Below are positions 8,631 to 18,566 of a DNA stretch of 64,000 nucleotides, in pieces (position 1 is the first letter of the stretch; every line of letters begins with the position of its first letter). Origin of the DNA: Veillonella infantium (GTDB taxonomy: Bacteria > Bacillota > Negativicutes > Veillonellales > Veillonellaceae). A program made the translations under genes and the position numbers. The DNA is taken from assembly GCF_002959895.1 (NCBI RefSeq), contig NZ_PPDD01000014.1:62001-126000 (forward strand). Reading direction: 5' to 3'. The notes below the pieces were generated by a model. That model saw only the letters and a list, made by a program, of their open reading frames with translations, was not told the DNA's origin and did no database searches.

Positions 8631-9443
8631 GTGATAGTTGTAGGCATGGAAAATGCAGAATCCAACATCCATAGTACAGCCATAGTCCATCCAAATGCTA
8701 AATTGGGCAAAGATGTAATCGTAGGTCCTGGTGCTGTAATCGGCGAACATGTCGAAATCGGCGATGGTACACAAATCGGTGCACATGTTGTAATTGGTGG
8801 TTGGACAACCATTGGTAAGCGTTGTGAGATTTATCCTAACGCATCTATTGGGTTGGAACCGCAAGATTTAAAATTCAAAGGTGAAAAAAGCTATTGTAAT
8901 ATTGGCGATGAAACGGTTATCCGTGAATTTGTTACTATTAGCCGCGCTACTGGAGAAGGTGAAGAAACACGTGTAGGTAATAACTGCTTGCTTCAAGCAT
9001 GTACACATGTGGCTCATAACTGTATTGTTGGTAATAATGTAATTATGAGTAACTGTGCAGGCTTAGCTGGTCACGCTATCGTTGAAGATCGCGTAGTTAT
9101 TGGTGGCCTTGCAGGTATTCATCAATTTGTTAAGATCGGTCGAAATGCTATGGTTGGTGGCATGGCTAAGGTGGTTCAAGATATTCCGCCGTACGTTATT
9201 GCTGATGGTCAACCGGCGCGTGTTATCGGCCTTAACTCTGTTGGTTTATCTCGTGCAGGCATTTCAGAAGAAGTACGCCGAGATTTGAAACAAGCATTCC
9301 GTATTATTTATCGTTCTGGTTTTAGCTTATCTAAGGCTATTGAAGAAATGGAAATGCAGCTTGATTCTTCTGTAGAAATTGAAAATTTATTACGCTTCTT
9401 GCGCAATGCCGATCGTGGTATTATGCGTACACGTCGCGACTAA
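8631..9443 (+). CDS. lpxA: UDP-N-acetylglucosamine acyltransferase
   Basis: LpxA performs the first, reversible acylation of lipid A synthesis. The product is a left-handed beta helix of hexapeptide repeats (IHSTAIVHPNAKLGKD onward). It contains the active-site region THVAHNCIVGNN with the catalytic His, and the usual C-terminal helical domain (LNSVGLSRAG). I chose GTG at 8631 (270 aa) because AGGAG lies 8 nt before it. An in-frame GTG at 8622 overlaps that site, and the ATG at 8646 is further away. Confidence 0.93.
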   Translation: MIVVGMENAESNIHSTAIVHPNAKLGKDVIVGPGAVIGEHVEIGDGTQIGAHVVIGGWTTIGKRCEIYPNASIGLEPQDLKFKGEKSYCNIGDETVIREFVTISRATGEGEETRVGNNCLLQACTHVAHNCIVGNNVIMSNCAGLAGHAIVEDRVVIGGLAGIHQFVKIGRNAMVGGMAKVVQDIPPYVIADGQPARVIGLNSVGLSRAGISEEVRRDLKQAFRIIYRSGFSLSKAIEEMEMQLDSSVEIENLLRFLRNADRGIMRTRRD

Positions 9444-9446
9444 TTC

Positions 9447-9478
9447 AAAAGACCTCGTACAATGTACGAGGTCTTTTT
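9447..9478 (+). terminator. Intrinsic terminator after lpxA
   Basis: A 14-bp perfect stem (9447-9460 with 9464-9477), a 3-nt loop and a T-run. It ends the lpxC-fabZ-lpxA transcript. Confidence 0.9.
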
Positions 9479-9797
9479 GTGTAATCTATAAATATTAATA
9501 TTTTTATATGATCTATAAAATTTAGAGTTTTAATTGGATAAGAATTTTATAATGGTAGTTCATTAATATAAAATATTTTGATAAAAATATTTGAATAAAT
9601 TTTACGTTTCTAAGTTGTAAAATTGGTATTAAAATAATTCTGTTAAAATGTTGAAGAAATAGGCATAAAACATGGTGTTTTAATGGTAAAAAGTGTCCAT
9701 TTATAGTACAATATATTGTATATGATTATGTCTTTTTTGAGGCATTATTTATTGTAAATTTGTAATTACTAATTGATATATAGGCCGTAGGTCATCT
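9479..9797 (+). promoter_or_regulatory. AT-rich gap with probable lpxI promoter
   Basis: After the lpxA terminator about 320 nt of very AT-rich DNA precede lpxI. The best -10 candidates are TACAAT at 9707-9712 (weak -35 TGGTAA, 17-nt spacing) and TAAAAT at 9644-9649 (TTGGTA at 9623, 15-nt spacing). Neither is convincing. No ORF or strong hairpin is seen. Confidence 0.3.
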
Positions 9798-9810
9798 AGG
9801 AGGTATAGTC

Positions 9811-10647
9811 TTGGCAAAGGTAGGATTGATTGCAGGCATTGGAGTTTTACCTGTAGAATTCATGCGTGCCGCTCATGTATTAGGTCACGAGGTAGTTGTT
9901 ATCGGCGTGGTTCCAGATATAGACCCGGCTTTGAAGACTGAGGCCGATGCTTTCTATGATATCAGTGTTGCTAAACTAGGTAAAATCTTCAAAACCTTGA
10001 AAAATGAAGGTGTTGTAGAGTTAACTATGTTAGGCAAAGTTACTAAAGAAATTCTTTTTAAGGGCCTTGCTTTCCCAGATTTGAAAACATTAGGCGTGCT
10101 TAAACGTTTGAAAAATCGTAAGGATGACACGATTATGCTTGCCATCGTTGATGAAATTGAAAGAGAAGGGTTTAAAGTTTTAGATCAAACCGTATATCTT
10201 AAACCATTTATGCCGAAGGTGGGGGTGCTTTCCAAAGCACAACCAACTGATGAACAATGGGCGGATATTTGCTTTGGCTTTGAATTAGCAAAACAAATGG
10301 GGGGGCTTGATATTGGTCAAACCGTTGTTGTTAAGCATAAAGCGGCGATGGCAATTGAAGCTATTGAGGGTACTGATAAGTGCATTTTGCGTGGTGGTGA
10401 GTTAGGTCGTGGCGATGCAGTTGTAGTTAAAACAGAAAAGCCAAATCAAGACGTGCGTTTTGATGTACCTGCTGTGGGGATTAAAACATTAATGTCTATG
10501 ATTGACAGTGGCTGTAAAGTGTTAGCTGTTGAAGCAGAAAAGACTATTTTTGTTCAGCAAGAAGACGTACTTGATATGGCGAATCGCCATGGTATTGTCA
10601 TCTGTGCTGTAGACCAAGAATTTGTGAATTCCAGAAAGGATGCATAA
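9811..10647 (+). CDS. lpxI: UDP-2,3-diacylglucosamine pyrophosphatase, LpxI type
   Basis: LpxI hydrolyses UDP-2,3-diacylglucosamine to lipid X, replacing the unrelated LpxH of enterobacteria. The 278-residue length is typical. The N-terminus (KVGLIAGIGVLPVEFMRAA) and the C-terminal DUF1009-type core (TVVVKHKAAMAIEAIEGTD, then KTEKPNQDVRFDVPAVG) match LpxI. The start is a TTG, 7 nt after AGGAGG (9798-9803). The stop codon overlaps the lpxB ATG (TAATG). Confidence 0.93.
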   Translation: MAKVGLIAGIGVLPVEFMRAAHVLGHEVVVIGVVPDIDPALKTEADAFYDISVAKLGKIFKTLKNEGVVELTMLGKVTKEILFKGLAFPDLKTLGVLKRLKNRKDDTIMLAIVDEIEREGFKVLDQTVYLKPFMPKVGVLSKAQPTDEQWADICFGFELAKQMGGLDIGQTVVVKHKAAMAIEAIEGTDKCILRGGELGRGDAVVVKTEKPNQDVRFDVPAVGIKTLMSMIDSGCKVLAVEAEKTIFVQQEDVLDMANRHGIVICAVDQEFVNSRKDA

Positions 10648-11789
10648 TGAAAGTCATGTTTTCCGCCGGAGAAGCATCCGGTGATACTCATGCGGCCAGC
10701 GTTGCTAATGCACTAAAAGAAATAGATCCTTCGGTCGATATGTTTGGTATGGGTGGCACCTTGATGGAACGCGCTGGTGTTCGCATCGTATATGATATTA
10801 AAAATTTAGGTGTTATCGGGATTGTAGAGATTGTTAAATCCTTACCAAAATTCTTTAAACTTCGCACATATTTAAAACGCGTCATGATGAAGGAAAAACC
10901 AGATATTCTCGTATGTGTAGACTATCCTGGATTTAATATGAAGCTGGCAGCCGTAGCCCATGAATTAGGGATTCCTGTTCTATATTACATTGCTCCTACA
11001 ATTTGGGCATGGCATAGCAGTCGTGGTAATACAATTCGTAAGTATGTAACAAAGGTTGCATCCATATTCCCCTTTGAAGCTGAAGCGTATCGCAAATATA
11101 AATGCGATGTAGAGTTCGTGGGGCATCCATTATTAGATATCGTACATCCTACGATGACTAAAGAGGAGGCTGAAGAATACTTTGGGGCTCGTAAAGAAGC
11201 TAAAAAAGTATTGCTTATGCCTGGTAGTCGTAAGCAAGAGGTTTTATCCTTGCTTGATACGATGTTAAAAAGTGGCGAGCAATTGATGGCAAACCATGAA
11301 GATATTCAATTCTTCTTGCCTCGGGCACATACCATCGATCGTAGTGAACTAGAAACTTTCATCGATGCTCATAAGGTGCCTGTTACGATTACAGAAGACC
11401 ATACGTATGACTTGATGCAGATTTGTGATGTATGCCTGGCCGCATCAGGAACTGCTACGTTGGAAACGGCAATGATGGAATTACCGACCGTGTTACTGTA
11501 TCGTGTATCCCCAATTACTTATGGTATTGGGAAAATGGTAGTAAATGTATCACATGTAGGCTTGCCTAATATTGTGGCCGGTAAAGAGGTAATTCCTGAA
11601 TTATTACAAGATTCTGTTACACCACAGGCTATTGTATCTTTAGTGGAACCTCTTCTAACTGATGTTGAGAAAAATAAAGCTATGCGCAGTGAATTACGTG
11701 AGGTGCATCATAAATTAGGTGAGCCTGGTGCTGTAAAACGAGTAGCACATCTTGTATATGATCTCGGTAAGGAGAAATGTAATGAATAG
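10647..11789 (+). CDS. lpxB: Lipid A disaccharide synthase
   Basis: LpxB joins lipid X and UDP-diacylglucosamine to form the tetra-acyl disaccharide. It is a 380-residue GT-B glycosyltransferase with the N-terminal signature MFSAGEASGDTHAASVANAL, the YYIAPTIWAWHSSR segment and the C-terminal nucleotide-binding motif CLAASGTATLETAMMELP. It overlaps lpxI by 1 nt and the msbA start by 8 nt. Confidence 0.96.
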   Translation: MKVMFSAGEASGDTHAASVANALKEIDPSVDMFGMGGTLMERAGVRIVYDIKNLGVIGIVEIVKSLPKFFKLRTYLKRVMMKEKPDILVCVDYPGFNMKLAAVAHELGIPVLYYIAPTIWAWHSSRGNTIRKYVTKVASIFPFEAEAYRKYKCDVEFVGHPLLDIVHPTMTKEEAEEYFGARKEAKKVLLMPGSRKQEVLSLLDTMLKSGEQLMANHEDIQFFLPRAHTIDRSELETFIDAHKVPVTITEDHTYDLMQICDVCLAASGTATLETAMMELPTVLLYRVSPITYGIGKMVVNVSHVGLPNIVAGKEVIPELLQDSVTPQAIVSLVEPLLTDVEKNKAMRSELREVHHKLGEPGAVKRVAHLVYDLGKEKCNE

Positions 11790-13512
11790 TTATTCTAGGC
11801 TTTTATACTTTGTAAAGCCTTATTATAAACGCATGATCTTTGCAGTATTTTGCATGATTATTGCGGCTGCGGCGTACTTGGTAGTGCCTTGGCTAATTAA
11901 AAATGTAGTAGACCAAGTATTAGATGACAAAAATATGTTTATGTTGAACCTCATTGTAGGGGCTATCATTCTTATATTCTTAATTCGTGGCTTTGCTACC
12001 TATGGTCAAACCTATAATATGTCCTACATTGGACAACGTGTCATCATCGATGTCCGTGAGGCTATTTTTAATCATTTGCAAAAATTAAGTTTATCTTATT
12101 TTGACCGTCGTAAGACTGGCGTCATCATGAGTAATCTTACGAATGACGTTGCTGCCTTGCAAACTGCCGTTGTAGATAATTTGATTTCCTTTATTACTGA
12201 ATCCGTAACACTTATCGGTTCCTTGGTATCTATGCTTCTCATCGATTGGAAATTGACACTCGTTACCTTCGTTACAGTTCCAGTAGTCTTGATAATTATT
12301 AATGTGTTTGGTAAAAAGCTTCGCGTTGCAGGTCATGACGTGCAAGGACGTATAGCCGATATTACGGCACTTTTACAAGAGGTTATCAGCGCTATTAGAG
12401 TGGTGAAATCTTTTTCTCGTGAAGATTTTGAGCGCAAGCGCTTTGAAGATGAAAATGATCGTAACTTTAGAGCTGTTATTAAGGCTACCAAATTGACTAG
12501 CTTACTAAGCCCAATGGTTGAGTTCTCTGCGGCTATCGCTGTAGCGGTTATTCTATGGTACGGCGGCTATTCCGTAGTAACTGGTGCAATTACGGCTGGT
12601 TCTTTAATTGCGTTCTTGATTTATGCCATTAACTTGTCCAACCCGGTAAAACGCTTGAGCCAAGTGTATGGTAATATTCAAAAAGCCTTAGCAGCAGCTG
12701 ATCGTGTATTTGAAATCTTAGATACTAAGACGGATGTTGTAGAAAAAGCTGATGCTACTACGTTGCCATCCATTAAAGGCGATGTAGAGTTTAAAGATGT
12801 TTCCTTCTCTTATGATGGTGAAAAAACGGCGCTTGAAAACTTCACCTTGTCTGTTAAGGCTGGTGAAAGTGTAGCCCTTGTTGGTCCATCTGGAGCAGGT
12901 AAAACGACTCTTGCTAACTTGTTACCTCGCTTCTACGATGTAACGGGTGGCGCTCTTACCATTGATGGTTATAATGTAAAAGATGTTACTTTTAAATCAT
13001 TACGTGAGCAAATTGGACTTGTACCACAAGAAACAGTATTATTTAATGCCACGATTAAAGAGAATATCTTGTATGGTCGATTAGATGCTACTGATGAAGA
13101 GGTATATGAAGCTGCTAAGGCTGCTAATGTTCTTGAGTTCGTAGAAAAGATGCCTGATGGTCTCGACACAGTTGTAGGTGAGCGAGGTAGCTCCTTATCT
13201 GGCGGTCAACGTCAACGGATAGCCATTGCACGTGCTATTTTAAAAGATCCTCGTATTCTAATCTTGGATGAAGCCACATCTGCATTAGATACAGAGAGTG
13301 AAAAACTTGTACAAGAGGCACTAGATCGCCTCATGAAAGGGCGTACTGCATTTGTTATTGCCCATCGATTGAGCACAGTTCAAAATGCTCATCAAATTGT
13401 TGTACTTAATCAAGGTCACTTGGTAGAGCAGGGGACTCACCAAGAGCTATTAGCTGTTAATGGCGGATTGTACAATCATCTCTATTCCGTTCAATTCTCC
13501 AACAAAGGATAA
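11782..13512 (+). CDS. msbA: Lipid A flippase ABC transporter MsbA
   Basis: MsbA flips newly made lipid A-core across the inner membrane. The 576-residue half-transporter has a six-helix membrane domain (about 1-310) and an ATPase domain: Walker A GPSGAGKTT, Q-loop LVPQETVLF, signature LSGGQRQR, Walker B ILILDEATSALD and a switch His in IAHRLSTV. The ATG at 11782 follows AAGGAGA (11769-11775); an in-frame start 30 nt upstream lacks such a site. Position between lpxB and waaA supports MsbA rather than a drug exporter of the same family. Confidence 0.92.
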   Translation: MNSYSRLLYFVKPYYKRMIFAVFCMIIAAAAYLVVPWLIKNVVDQVLDDKNMFMLNLIVGAIILIFLIRGFATYGQTYNMSYIGQRVIIDVREAIFNHLQKLSLSYFDRRKTGVIMSNLTNDVAALQTAVVDNLISFITESVTLIGSLVSMLLIDWKLTLVTFVTVPVVLIIINVFGKKLRVAGHDVQGRIADITALLQEVISAIRVVKSFSREDFERKRFEDENDRNFRAVIKATKLTSLLSPMVEFSAAIAVAVILWYGGYSVVTGAITAGSLIAFLIYAINLSNPVKRLSQVYGNIQKALAAADRVFEILDTKTDVVEKADATTLPSIKGDVEFKDVSFSYDGEKTALENFTLSVKAGESVALVGPSGAGKTTLANLLPRFYDVTGGALTIDGYNVKDVTFKSLREQIGLVPQETVLFNATIKENILYGRLDATDEEVYEAAKAANVLEFVEKMPDGLDTVVGERGSSLSGGQRQRIAIARAILKDPRILILDEATSALDTESEKLVQEALDRLMKGRTAFVIAHRLSTVQNAHQIVVLNQGHLVEQGTHQELLAVNGGLYNHLYSVQFSNKG

Positions 13513-13514
13513 CC

Positions 13515-14819
13515 ATGTACTGGATATATAATGTATTGCTCATATTTTATTGGATTGGCTTGATTCCGGTTATTTTATACCGTCTCGCCTTTGAAGATGG
13601 ATTTTATGAGCGTATCAAACAGAGTGCAGGCTATATGCCAGCCTCATTACTAAAGAAAATAGAAGGCCGTCGTGCTATTTGGATTCATGCTGCTTCTGTA
13701 GGGGAAATTGTAGCTACTAGTCCATTAGTAAAAGAGGTAAAAAAGGAATTTCCTGAAGCCGTTGTGGTCGTATCTGTTGTAACGGCTACAGGTCATGCAA
13801 TGGCACATCGCATTATTCCTGAGGCAGAAGGTATTATTTTCTTCCCTCTTGATTTACCTTATTTGACACGTAAGATTTTGCATATTATTAAACCTATTGC
13901 CATCTTGCTTGTAGAAACAGAAATTTGGCCAAATTTCTTGCGTATTGCGCAATCAGAAGATATTCCTGTTATGATGGTTAATGGGCGGATTTCTGATCGT
14001 AGTATGAAACGCTATAAATATATTAGTGCGTTCACAAAAGAAATGTTGCGTTCTATTGAACGTTTTTGTATGCAATCTAAGTTTGATGCAGCACATATTG
14101 AAGTGTTAGGAGCTCATACACCAGATATTACCGTAACAGGGAATATGAAGTACGACCAAACGTACGCTACTGTATCAGATGAAGAAAAACAATCTCTTCT
14201 TGAAGAGTTTGGCTTTGGTAATAATCATCCTATAATTATTGCTGGTAGTACACATAAGGGTGAGGAAGAAACAATATTTGAGACCTTTAAACAAGTATTG
14301 CAAGAATACCCTCAAGCTCGTTTACTAATTGCGCCTCGTGAGATATATCGCGGTCATGATGTTCAAAATCTAGCGAACCGTTATGAATTAAATGCTATTT
14401 GTCGTAGTGATATGACTGAGCCAGTTCATGAAGGAATACCTGTAGTTGTTTTGGATACTATTGGCGAACTCGGTCGTTTGTATAGCTTAGGGGATATTAT
14501 TTTTGTTGGTGGTTCTCTTGTGAAAACTGGGGGCCATAATATTCTCGAACCGGCAGCACATGGTAAACCAATTCTTGTAGGACCGTATATGTTCAATTTC
14601 AAAGAGATTTTCGCTTTATTGCATTCTCGTCATGCTTGTGAGCAGGTAAAGAATGGTAAAGAATTAACTGATATGGTATTGCAATTATGTAAGGATAAGG
14701 ATTTATCAACGAAAATGGGACAAAACTGTCTTGATATTATTCGTGAAAATCGCGGTGCTACACAACGCAATACACAAGAGTTACGTCAGTTGTTTGAAAA
14801 ACACCATATTATTCCATAA
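13515..14819 (+). CDS. waaA: Kdo transferase (3-deoxy-D-manno-octulosonic acid transferase)
   Basis: WaaA/KdtA adds Kdo to lipid IVA on the cytoplasmic face of the inner membrane. The 434-residue protein has an N-terminal membrane-associated helix (about 1-22), the IHAASVGEIVATSPLVKE motif containing the catalytic Glu, VETEIWPNFL, and the C-terminal GGSLVKTGGHNILEPAAHGKP motif that binds the CMP-Kdo donor. It begins 2 nt after the msbA stop, so it is tightly coupled to the flippase. Whether it adds one or two Kdo units cannot be read from sequence. Confidence 0.95.
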   Translation: MYWIYNVLLIFYWIGLIPVILYRLAFEDGFYERIKQSAGYMPASLLKKIEGRRAIWIHAASVGEIVATSPLVKEVKKEFPEAVVVVSVVTATGHAMAHRIIPEAEGIIFFPLDLPYLTRKILHIIKPIAILLVETEIWPNFLRIAQSEDIPVMMVNGRISDRSMKRYKYISAFTKEMLRSIERFCMQSKFDAAHIEVLGAHTPDITVTGNMKYDQTYATVSDEEKQSLLEEFGFGNNHPIIIAGSTHKGEEETIFETFKQVLQEYPQARLLIAPREIYRGHDVQNLANRYELNAICRSDMTEPVHEGIPVVVLDTIGELGRLYSLGDIIFVGGSLVKTGGHNILEPAAHGKPILVGPYMFNFKEIFALLHSRHACEQVKNGKELTDMVLQLCKDKDLSTKMGQNCLDIIRENRGATQRNTQELRQLFEKHHIIP

Positions 14820-14875
14820 GCTAGATATAATTTATTACATTCATCTATGATGTTACATAATAGGAGGAGTCACCT

Positions 14876-15988
14876 ATGAGTGGGGAAGCATTATTTAAAT
14901 CCATCGTTAGTGGTGAGAATCAATCCATATTAGGTGATATAGCTCGTTCCAGCTTGGGCTTTCTGAGTAAAGGTTACGAAAAGGCTGTATCTATACGAAA
15001 CGCTCGATTTGATGCGGGAAAAGGGGTTACTAAAGTTACCGTTCCGGTTATCAGTGTTGGTAATATTACTGCTGGTGGTACAGGTAAAACCCCAATGGTG
15101 AGATTTATATGTGATGTGCTCACCCGAAAAGGATTCCATCCTACTGTGCTTAGTCGTGGCTATCGGGCTGAGGACAATAAGAAAAATATAATTATTTCTA
15201 AAGATGGTGCTATGTTGGTAGAGCCATTTATCAGTGGTGATGAAGCTTGGTTGTTGGCAAAAGTATTACAAAAGTCTAATGTGATTATCGGCCGTGAACG
15301 GGCCAAATCTGCACAAATTGCCATAGATGAGCTCGGTGCAGATTGTTTAGTTATGGATGACGGCTTTCAACATCGCGCATTAGCTCGAGATATTGATATC
15401 GTTCTTATTGATGCTTCTAACCCATTTGGTTATGACCATGTATTACCTCGTGGTTTATTACGAGAACCGCTTAGTGGCTTACATAGAGCTAGTATTATCG
15501 TTCTTACCAAGGTGGATCAAGTGGCACCAGGTGTTGTTTCAGGCATCCGTAAGCGTTTAGCTCATATGCTTCCCAATACACCTGTATATGAAACAATCCA
15601 TAAGCCTCAATGTATGTATACATTAGATGAGTGGGCTAACGGAGAAAATGGTTCTCCAGTCGATACATATGAAAAGCATCGAATCATGGCGGTTAGTGGT
15701 ATAGGGAACCCTCAATCCTTTACACAAACATTGACCGATATCGGATATAATGTGGTCCATACAATGCCATTTGGTGATCATCATAATTTCGAAAATGATG
15801 ATGTTGTAGATATTTGGAAAGAAGCATTTGCGCATCAAGCAGATGCTATTTGTATCACTGAGAAGGATGCGGTGAAGCTGAGTCAATTGCATGCAATTGA
15901 AGACTTGAAAATACCGATTCTAGTGCTATCTATTGGAATTGAGTTCATCTCTGGAAAACAAGAATTCATAGAAAATTTAGAGATTTAG
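14876..15988 (+). CDS. lpxK: Tetraacyldisaccharide 4'-kinase
   Basis: LpxK phosphorylates the 4' position to form lipid IVA. The 370-residue membrane-associated P-loop kinase has Walker A in VGNITAGGTGKTPMV (about residue 60-75), the LVMDDGFQHRALARDIDI motif and PRGLLREPL. An N-terminal extension of about 40 residues precedes the usual start of the family core. AGGAGG lies just before the ATG. The order waaA before lpxK is opposite to reaction order but common in these clusters. Confidence 0.94.
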   Translation: MSGEALFKSIVSGENQSILGDIARSSLGFLSKGYEKAVSIRNARFDAGKGVTKVTVPVISVGNITAGGTGKTPMVRFICDVLTRKGFHPTVLSRGYRAEDNKKNIIISKDGAMLVEPFISGDEAWLLAKVLQKSNVIIGRERAKSAQIAIDELGADCLVMDDGFQHRALARDIDIVLIDASNPFGYDHVLPRGLLREPLSGLHRASIIVLTKVDQVAPGVVSGIRKRLAHMLPNTPVYETIHKPQCMYTLDEWANGENGSPVDTYEKHRIMAVSGIGNPQSFTQTLTDIGYNVVHTMPFGDHHNFENDDVVDIWKEAFAHQADAICITEKDAVKLSQLHAIEDLKIPILVLSIGIEFISGKQEFIENLEI

Positions 15989-16032
15989 TGTATAATAATT
16001 AGATACACGAATAACAGAAATGGGGTTTTATT

Positions 16033-16764
16033 GTGAAGTTTGGATGCGTTATTCCTGCTCGTTATGGTTCTACAAGATTACCAGGGAAACCATTAGCGGA
16101 TATTGCAGGTAAACCAATGATTGAACGGGTTTATGCAAGAGTGTCACAAGCGACAAAAACAGAGTGTACTATTGTTGCTACAGATGATGAACGTGTATAT
16201 TCTGCAGTTCAAAACTTTGGAGGATCTGTTATGATGACAGACCCTAATCACCCTACAGGAACTGATCGATTAGCCGAGGTTGCTAATCATTATACAGACT
16301 TAGATGTCATTATTAATGTTCAAGGTGATGAACCTATGATTGAGCCAAAACTTATTGATGAATTGGCCCAACTTTTTGAAGAAGATCCAAACTTACAGAT
16401 GGCAACTGTAGCCACTCCTTTATTGGAGGATGAATACGATGAACCATCAGCGGTAAAGGTTATTTTAAATAATCGCAATGATGCGATGTATTTTTCTAGA
16501 TCCTTAATTCCCTATCCTCGTCATGATTTTGTACGTGCGCCGTTAAAACATATTGGTATCTATGCATATCGTAGAGATTTCTTATTAAACTATGCAAAGA
16601 TGGAACCAACACCAGCGGAGCAAACCGAATCGTTAGAGCAATTACGCGCTCTCGAAAATGGCTATACTATTCGTGTTATTCTTACAGATAAACGATTTAT
16701 CGGTGTAGACACACCGGAAGACTTAGCTCGTGTAAATGCAATTTACGAGCAAGAGGAGAAATAA
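16033..16764 (+). CDS. kdsB: CMP-Kdo synthetase
   Basis: KdsB activates Kdo with CTP to CMP-Kdo, the donor used by WaaA. The 243-residue length is normal. Family motifs are clear: VIPARYGSTRLPGKPLADI, NVQGDEPMIEP and FSRSLIPYPR. The start is GTG at 16033 with only a weak ribosome site upstream. It is followed directly, with no gap, by kdsA. Confidence 0.95.
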   Translation: MKFGCVIPARYGSTRLPGKPLADIAGKPMIERVYARVSQATKTECTIVATDDERVYSAVQNFGGSVMMTDPNHPTGTDRLAEVANHYTDLDVIINVQGDEPMIEPKLIDELAQLFEEDPNLQMATVATPLLEDEYDEPSAVKVILNNRNDAMYFSRSLIPYPRHDFVRAPLKHIGIYAYRRDFLLNYAKMEPTPAEQTESLEQLRALENGYTIRVILTDKRFIGVDTPEDLARVNAIYEQEEK

Positions 16765-17583
16765 ATGAAAACAGTTCAAATTAAAGATATTACAGTCGGT
16801 GGCGGTAAAGGTCTTTTTGTCCTTGCGGGACCTTGTGTTATTGAAGATTATGACCGTACATTAGCTATTGGCAAACGAGCAAAAGAAATTTGTGAACGCT
16901 TAGGAGTTCCATATATCTTTAAAGCTTCTTTCGATAAGGCTAACCGTTCTAGCTATGGTTCTTTCCGTGGACCAGGTCTTGAGGAAGGTCTAAAAATCCT
17001 TGCTTCTATTAAAAAAGAACTCAATGTACCAGTTGTAAGTGATATTCACTCCATTGAACAAATCGAACCGGCTGCAGAAGTATTGGATGTTTTACAAATT
17101 CCAGCCTTCTTATGTCGTCAAACAGACCTTGTATATGGTGCAGCTAAAACTGGCAAATGCGTAAATGTGAAAAAAGGTCAATTTATGGCGCCTAAGGATA
17201 TGGAAAATGTACTAAATAAAATGAAAGAAACAGGCAATGAAAATCTTATGCTTACAGAGCGTGGATTTAGCTTTGGCTATAACAATCTCGTTGTAGACAT
17301 GAGATCCTTCCCAATTATGCGTTCTTTCGATTATCCAGTAGTATTTGATGCTACACATAGCGTTCAATTACCTGGTGGCGCAGGTACTAAATCTAGTGGT
17401 AATCGTGAATTTGTACCAAACTTGGCTCGTGCCGCTGTTGCAAGTGGTGTAGATGGTCTATTCTTTGAAGTACATGATAATCCAGAGGAAGCCTTATCCG
17501 ATGGTCCAAACATGTTATACTTAGATAATTTTGAAGCTTTGCTACGAGATTTAGTAGCTATTGATAAAATCGTAAAAGGTTAG
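16765..17583 (+). CDS. kdsA: Kdo-8-phosphate synthase
   Basis: KdsA condenses PEP with arabinose 5-phosphate to Kdo-8-phosphate. The 272-residue TIM-barrel protein has [13 protein letters not shown], the substrate-binding [32 protein letters not shown], and [13 protein letters not shown] near the C-terminus. A Cys in AGPCV and the downstream metal-ligand pattern suggest the metal-dependent class, though I cannot confirm this from sequence alone. It starts immediately after the kdsB stop. Confidence 0.95.
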   Translation: MKTVQIKDITVGGGKGLFVLAGPCVIEDYDRTLAIGKRAKEICERLGVPYIFKASFDKANRSSYGSFRGPGLEEGLKILASIKKELNVPVVSDIHSIEQIEPAAEVLDVLQIPAFLCRQTDLVYGAAKTGKCVNVKKGQFMAPKDMENVLNKMKETGNENLMLTERGFSFGYNNLVVDMRSFPIMRSFDYPVVFDATHSVQLPGGAGTKSSGNREFVPNLARAAVASGVDGLFFEVHDNPEEALSDGPNMLYLDNFEALLRDLVAIDKIVKG

Positions 17584-17594
17584 GGGCGGTATTT

Positions 17595-18566
17595 GTGACT
17601 ATTTTAGAACAAGCAGCGCAGGTACTTCATGAGGAAGCACGTGCTATTGAGGAATTAAGTTCTCGTTTGGATCACAATTTTGTAAATGCTGTAAATATGA
17701 TTTTGGCTTGTAAGGGTCGTGTAGTATGTACTGGTATGGGAAAATCTGGTCATATTGGTCGCAAAATTGCGGCTACTTTGGCTAGTACTGGTACACCGGC
17801 ACTTTTCATGCATCCTGGTGAAGGTGTGCATGGCGATCTTGGTATGATTACAGAAGATGATGTAGTATTAGCTTTTTCCAATAGTGGTGAAACAGGCGAA
17901 ATCATCAGTATCTTACCATCCTTACGTCGCATAGGTGCAAAATTAATTTGTGTTGTAGGTAAACCAGAATCTACATTAGCTAAGAATTCTGATATTGTAT
18001 TGCTAGCTGAAGTAGAACGTGAAGCTTGTCCATTGGGGTTAGCGCCAACTACAAGTACTACTGTTGCTTTAGCATTAGGTGATGCCTTAGCAGTATGCTT
18101 ATTAGAACGACATCACTTTACACCTGAAAACTTTGCTGTATTCCATCCAGGTGGTTCTCTTGGTCGAAAATTATTGTTGACCGTAGAAAATATTATGCAT
18201 GGTGGTGAAGATAATCCTACGGTATTTAAAGGTGCAACAGTACGAGATGCACTCTTTGTAATGACCGAAAAAGGTTTAGGTGCTACTAATGTTATTGATG
18301 AAGAAGGTCACTTATTAGGCCTTGTTACCGATGGTGATGTGCGTCGAGGATTAGATTCTGGTAGTAATTTCTTAGAATGGCCTGTAGAGGATATGATGAC
18401 CTCTATGCCTCGTACGATTACAAAGGACAAATTAGCGGCTGAAGCTCTTCATTTAATGGAGAAAAATCAACCACGCCCTATTACGGTGTTACCAGTTGTA
18501 GATACAGATAATAAATGTCTAGGCATTGTTCATATTACGGATTTATTGCGTAGAGGCATTGTATAA
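17595..18566 (+). CDS. kdsD: Arabinose 5-phosphate isomerase
   Basis: KdsD turns ribulose 5-phosphate into arabinose 5-phosphate, the KdsA substrate. The 323-residue protein has an N-terminal SIS sugar-isomerase domain (TGMGKSGHIGRKIAATLASTGTPA; SNSGETGEI) and two C-terminal CBS domains (about 205-320). The start is GTG at 17595 after a GGGGCGG-like site. Its placement between kdsA and kdsC supports an LPS role rather than capsule (KpsF) or glucitol (GutQ) paralogues. Confidence 0.94.
   Translation: MTILEQAAQVLHEEARAIEELSSRLDHNFVNAVNMILACKGRVVCTGMGKSGHIGRKIAATLASTGTPALFMHPGEGVHGDLGMITEDDVVLAFSNSGETGEIISILPSLRRIGAKLICVVGKPESTLAKNSDIVLLAEVEREACPLGLAPTTSTTVALALGDALAVCLLERHHFTPENFAVFHPGGSLGRKLLLTVENIMHGGEDNPTVFKGATVRDALFVMTEKGLGATNVIDEEGHLLGLVTDGDVRRGLDSGSNFLEWPVEDMMTSMPRTITKDKLAAEALHLMEKNQPRPITVLPVVDTDNKCLGIVHITDLLRRGIV

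Noticed and set aside
11752-11781. Upstream start for msbA
   Set aside because: The ten extra residues overlap lpxB and lack a ribosome site; AAGGAGA sits correctly before ATG 11782.
15991-15996. TATAAT just after lpxK as a promoter for kdsB
   Set aside because: No -35 at a usable distance and no exact extended -10; the 44-nt gap is compatible with read-through. It could be weakly active, but I cannot support it.
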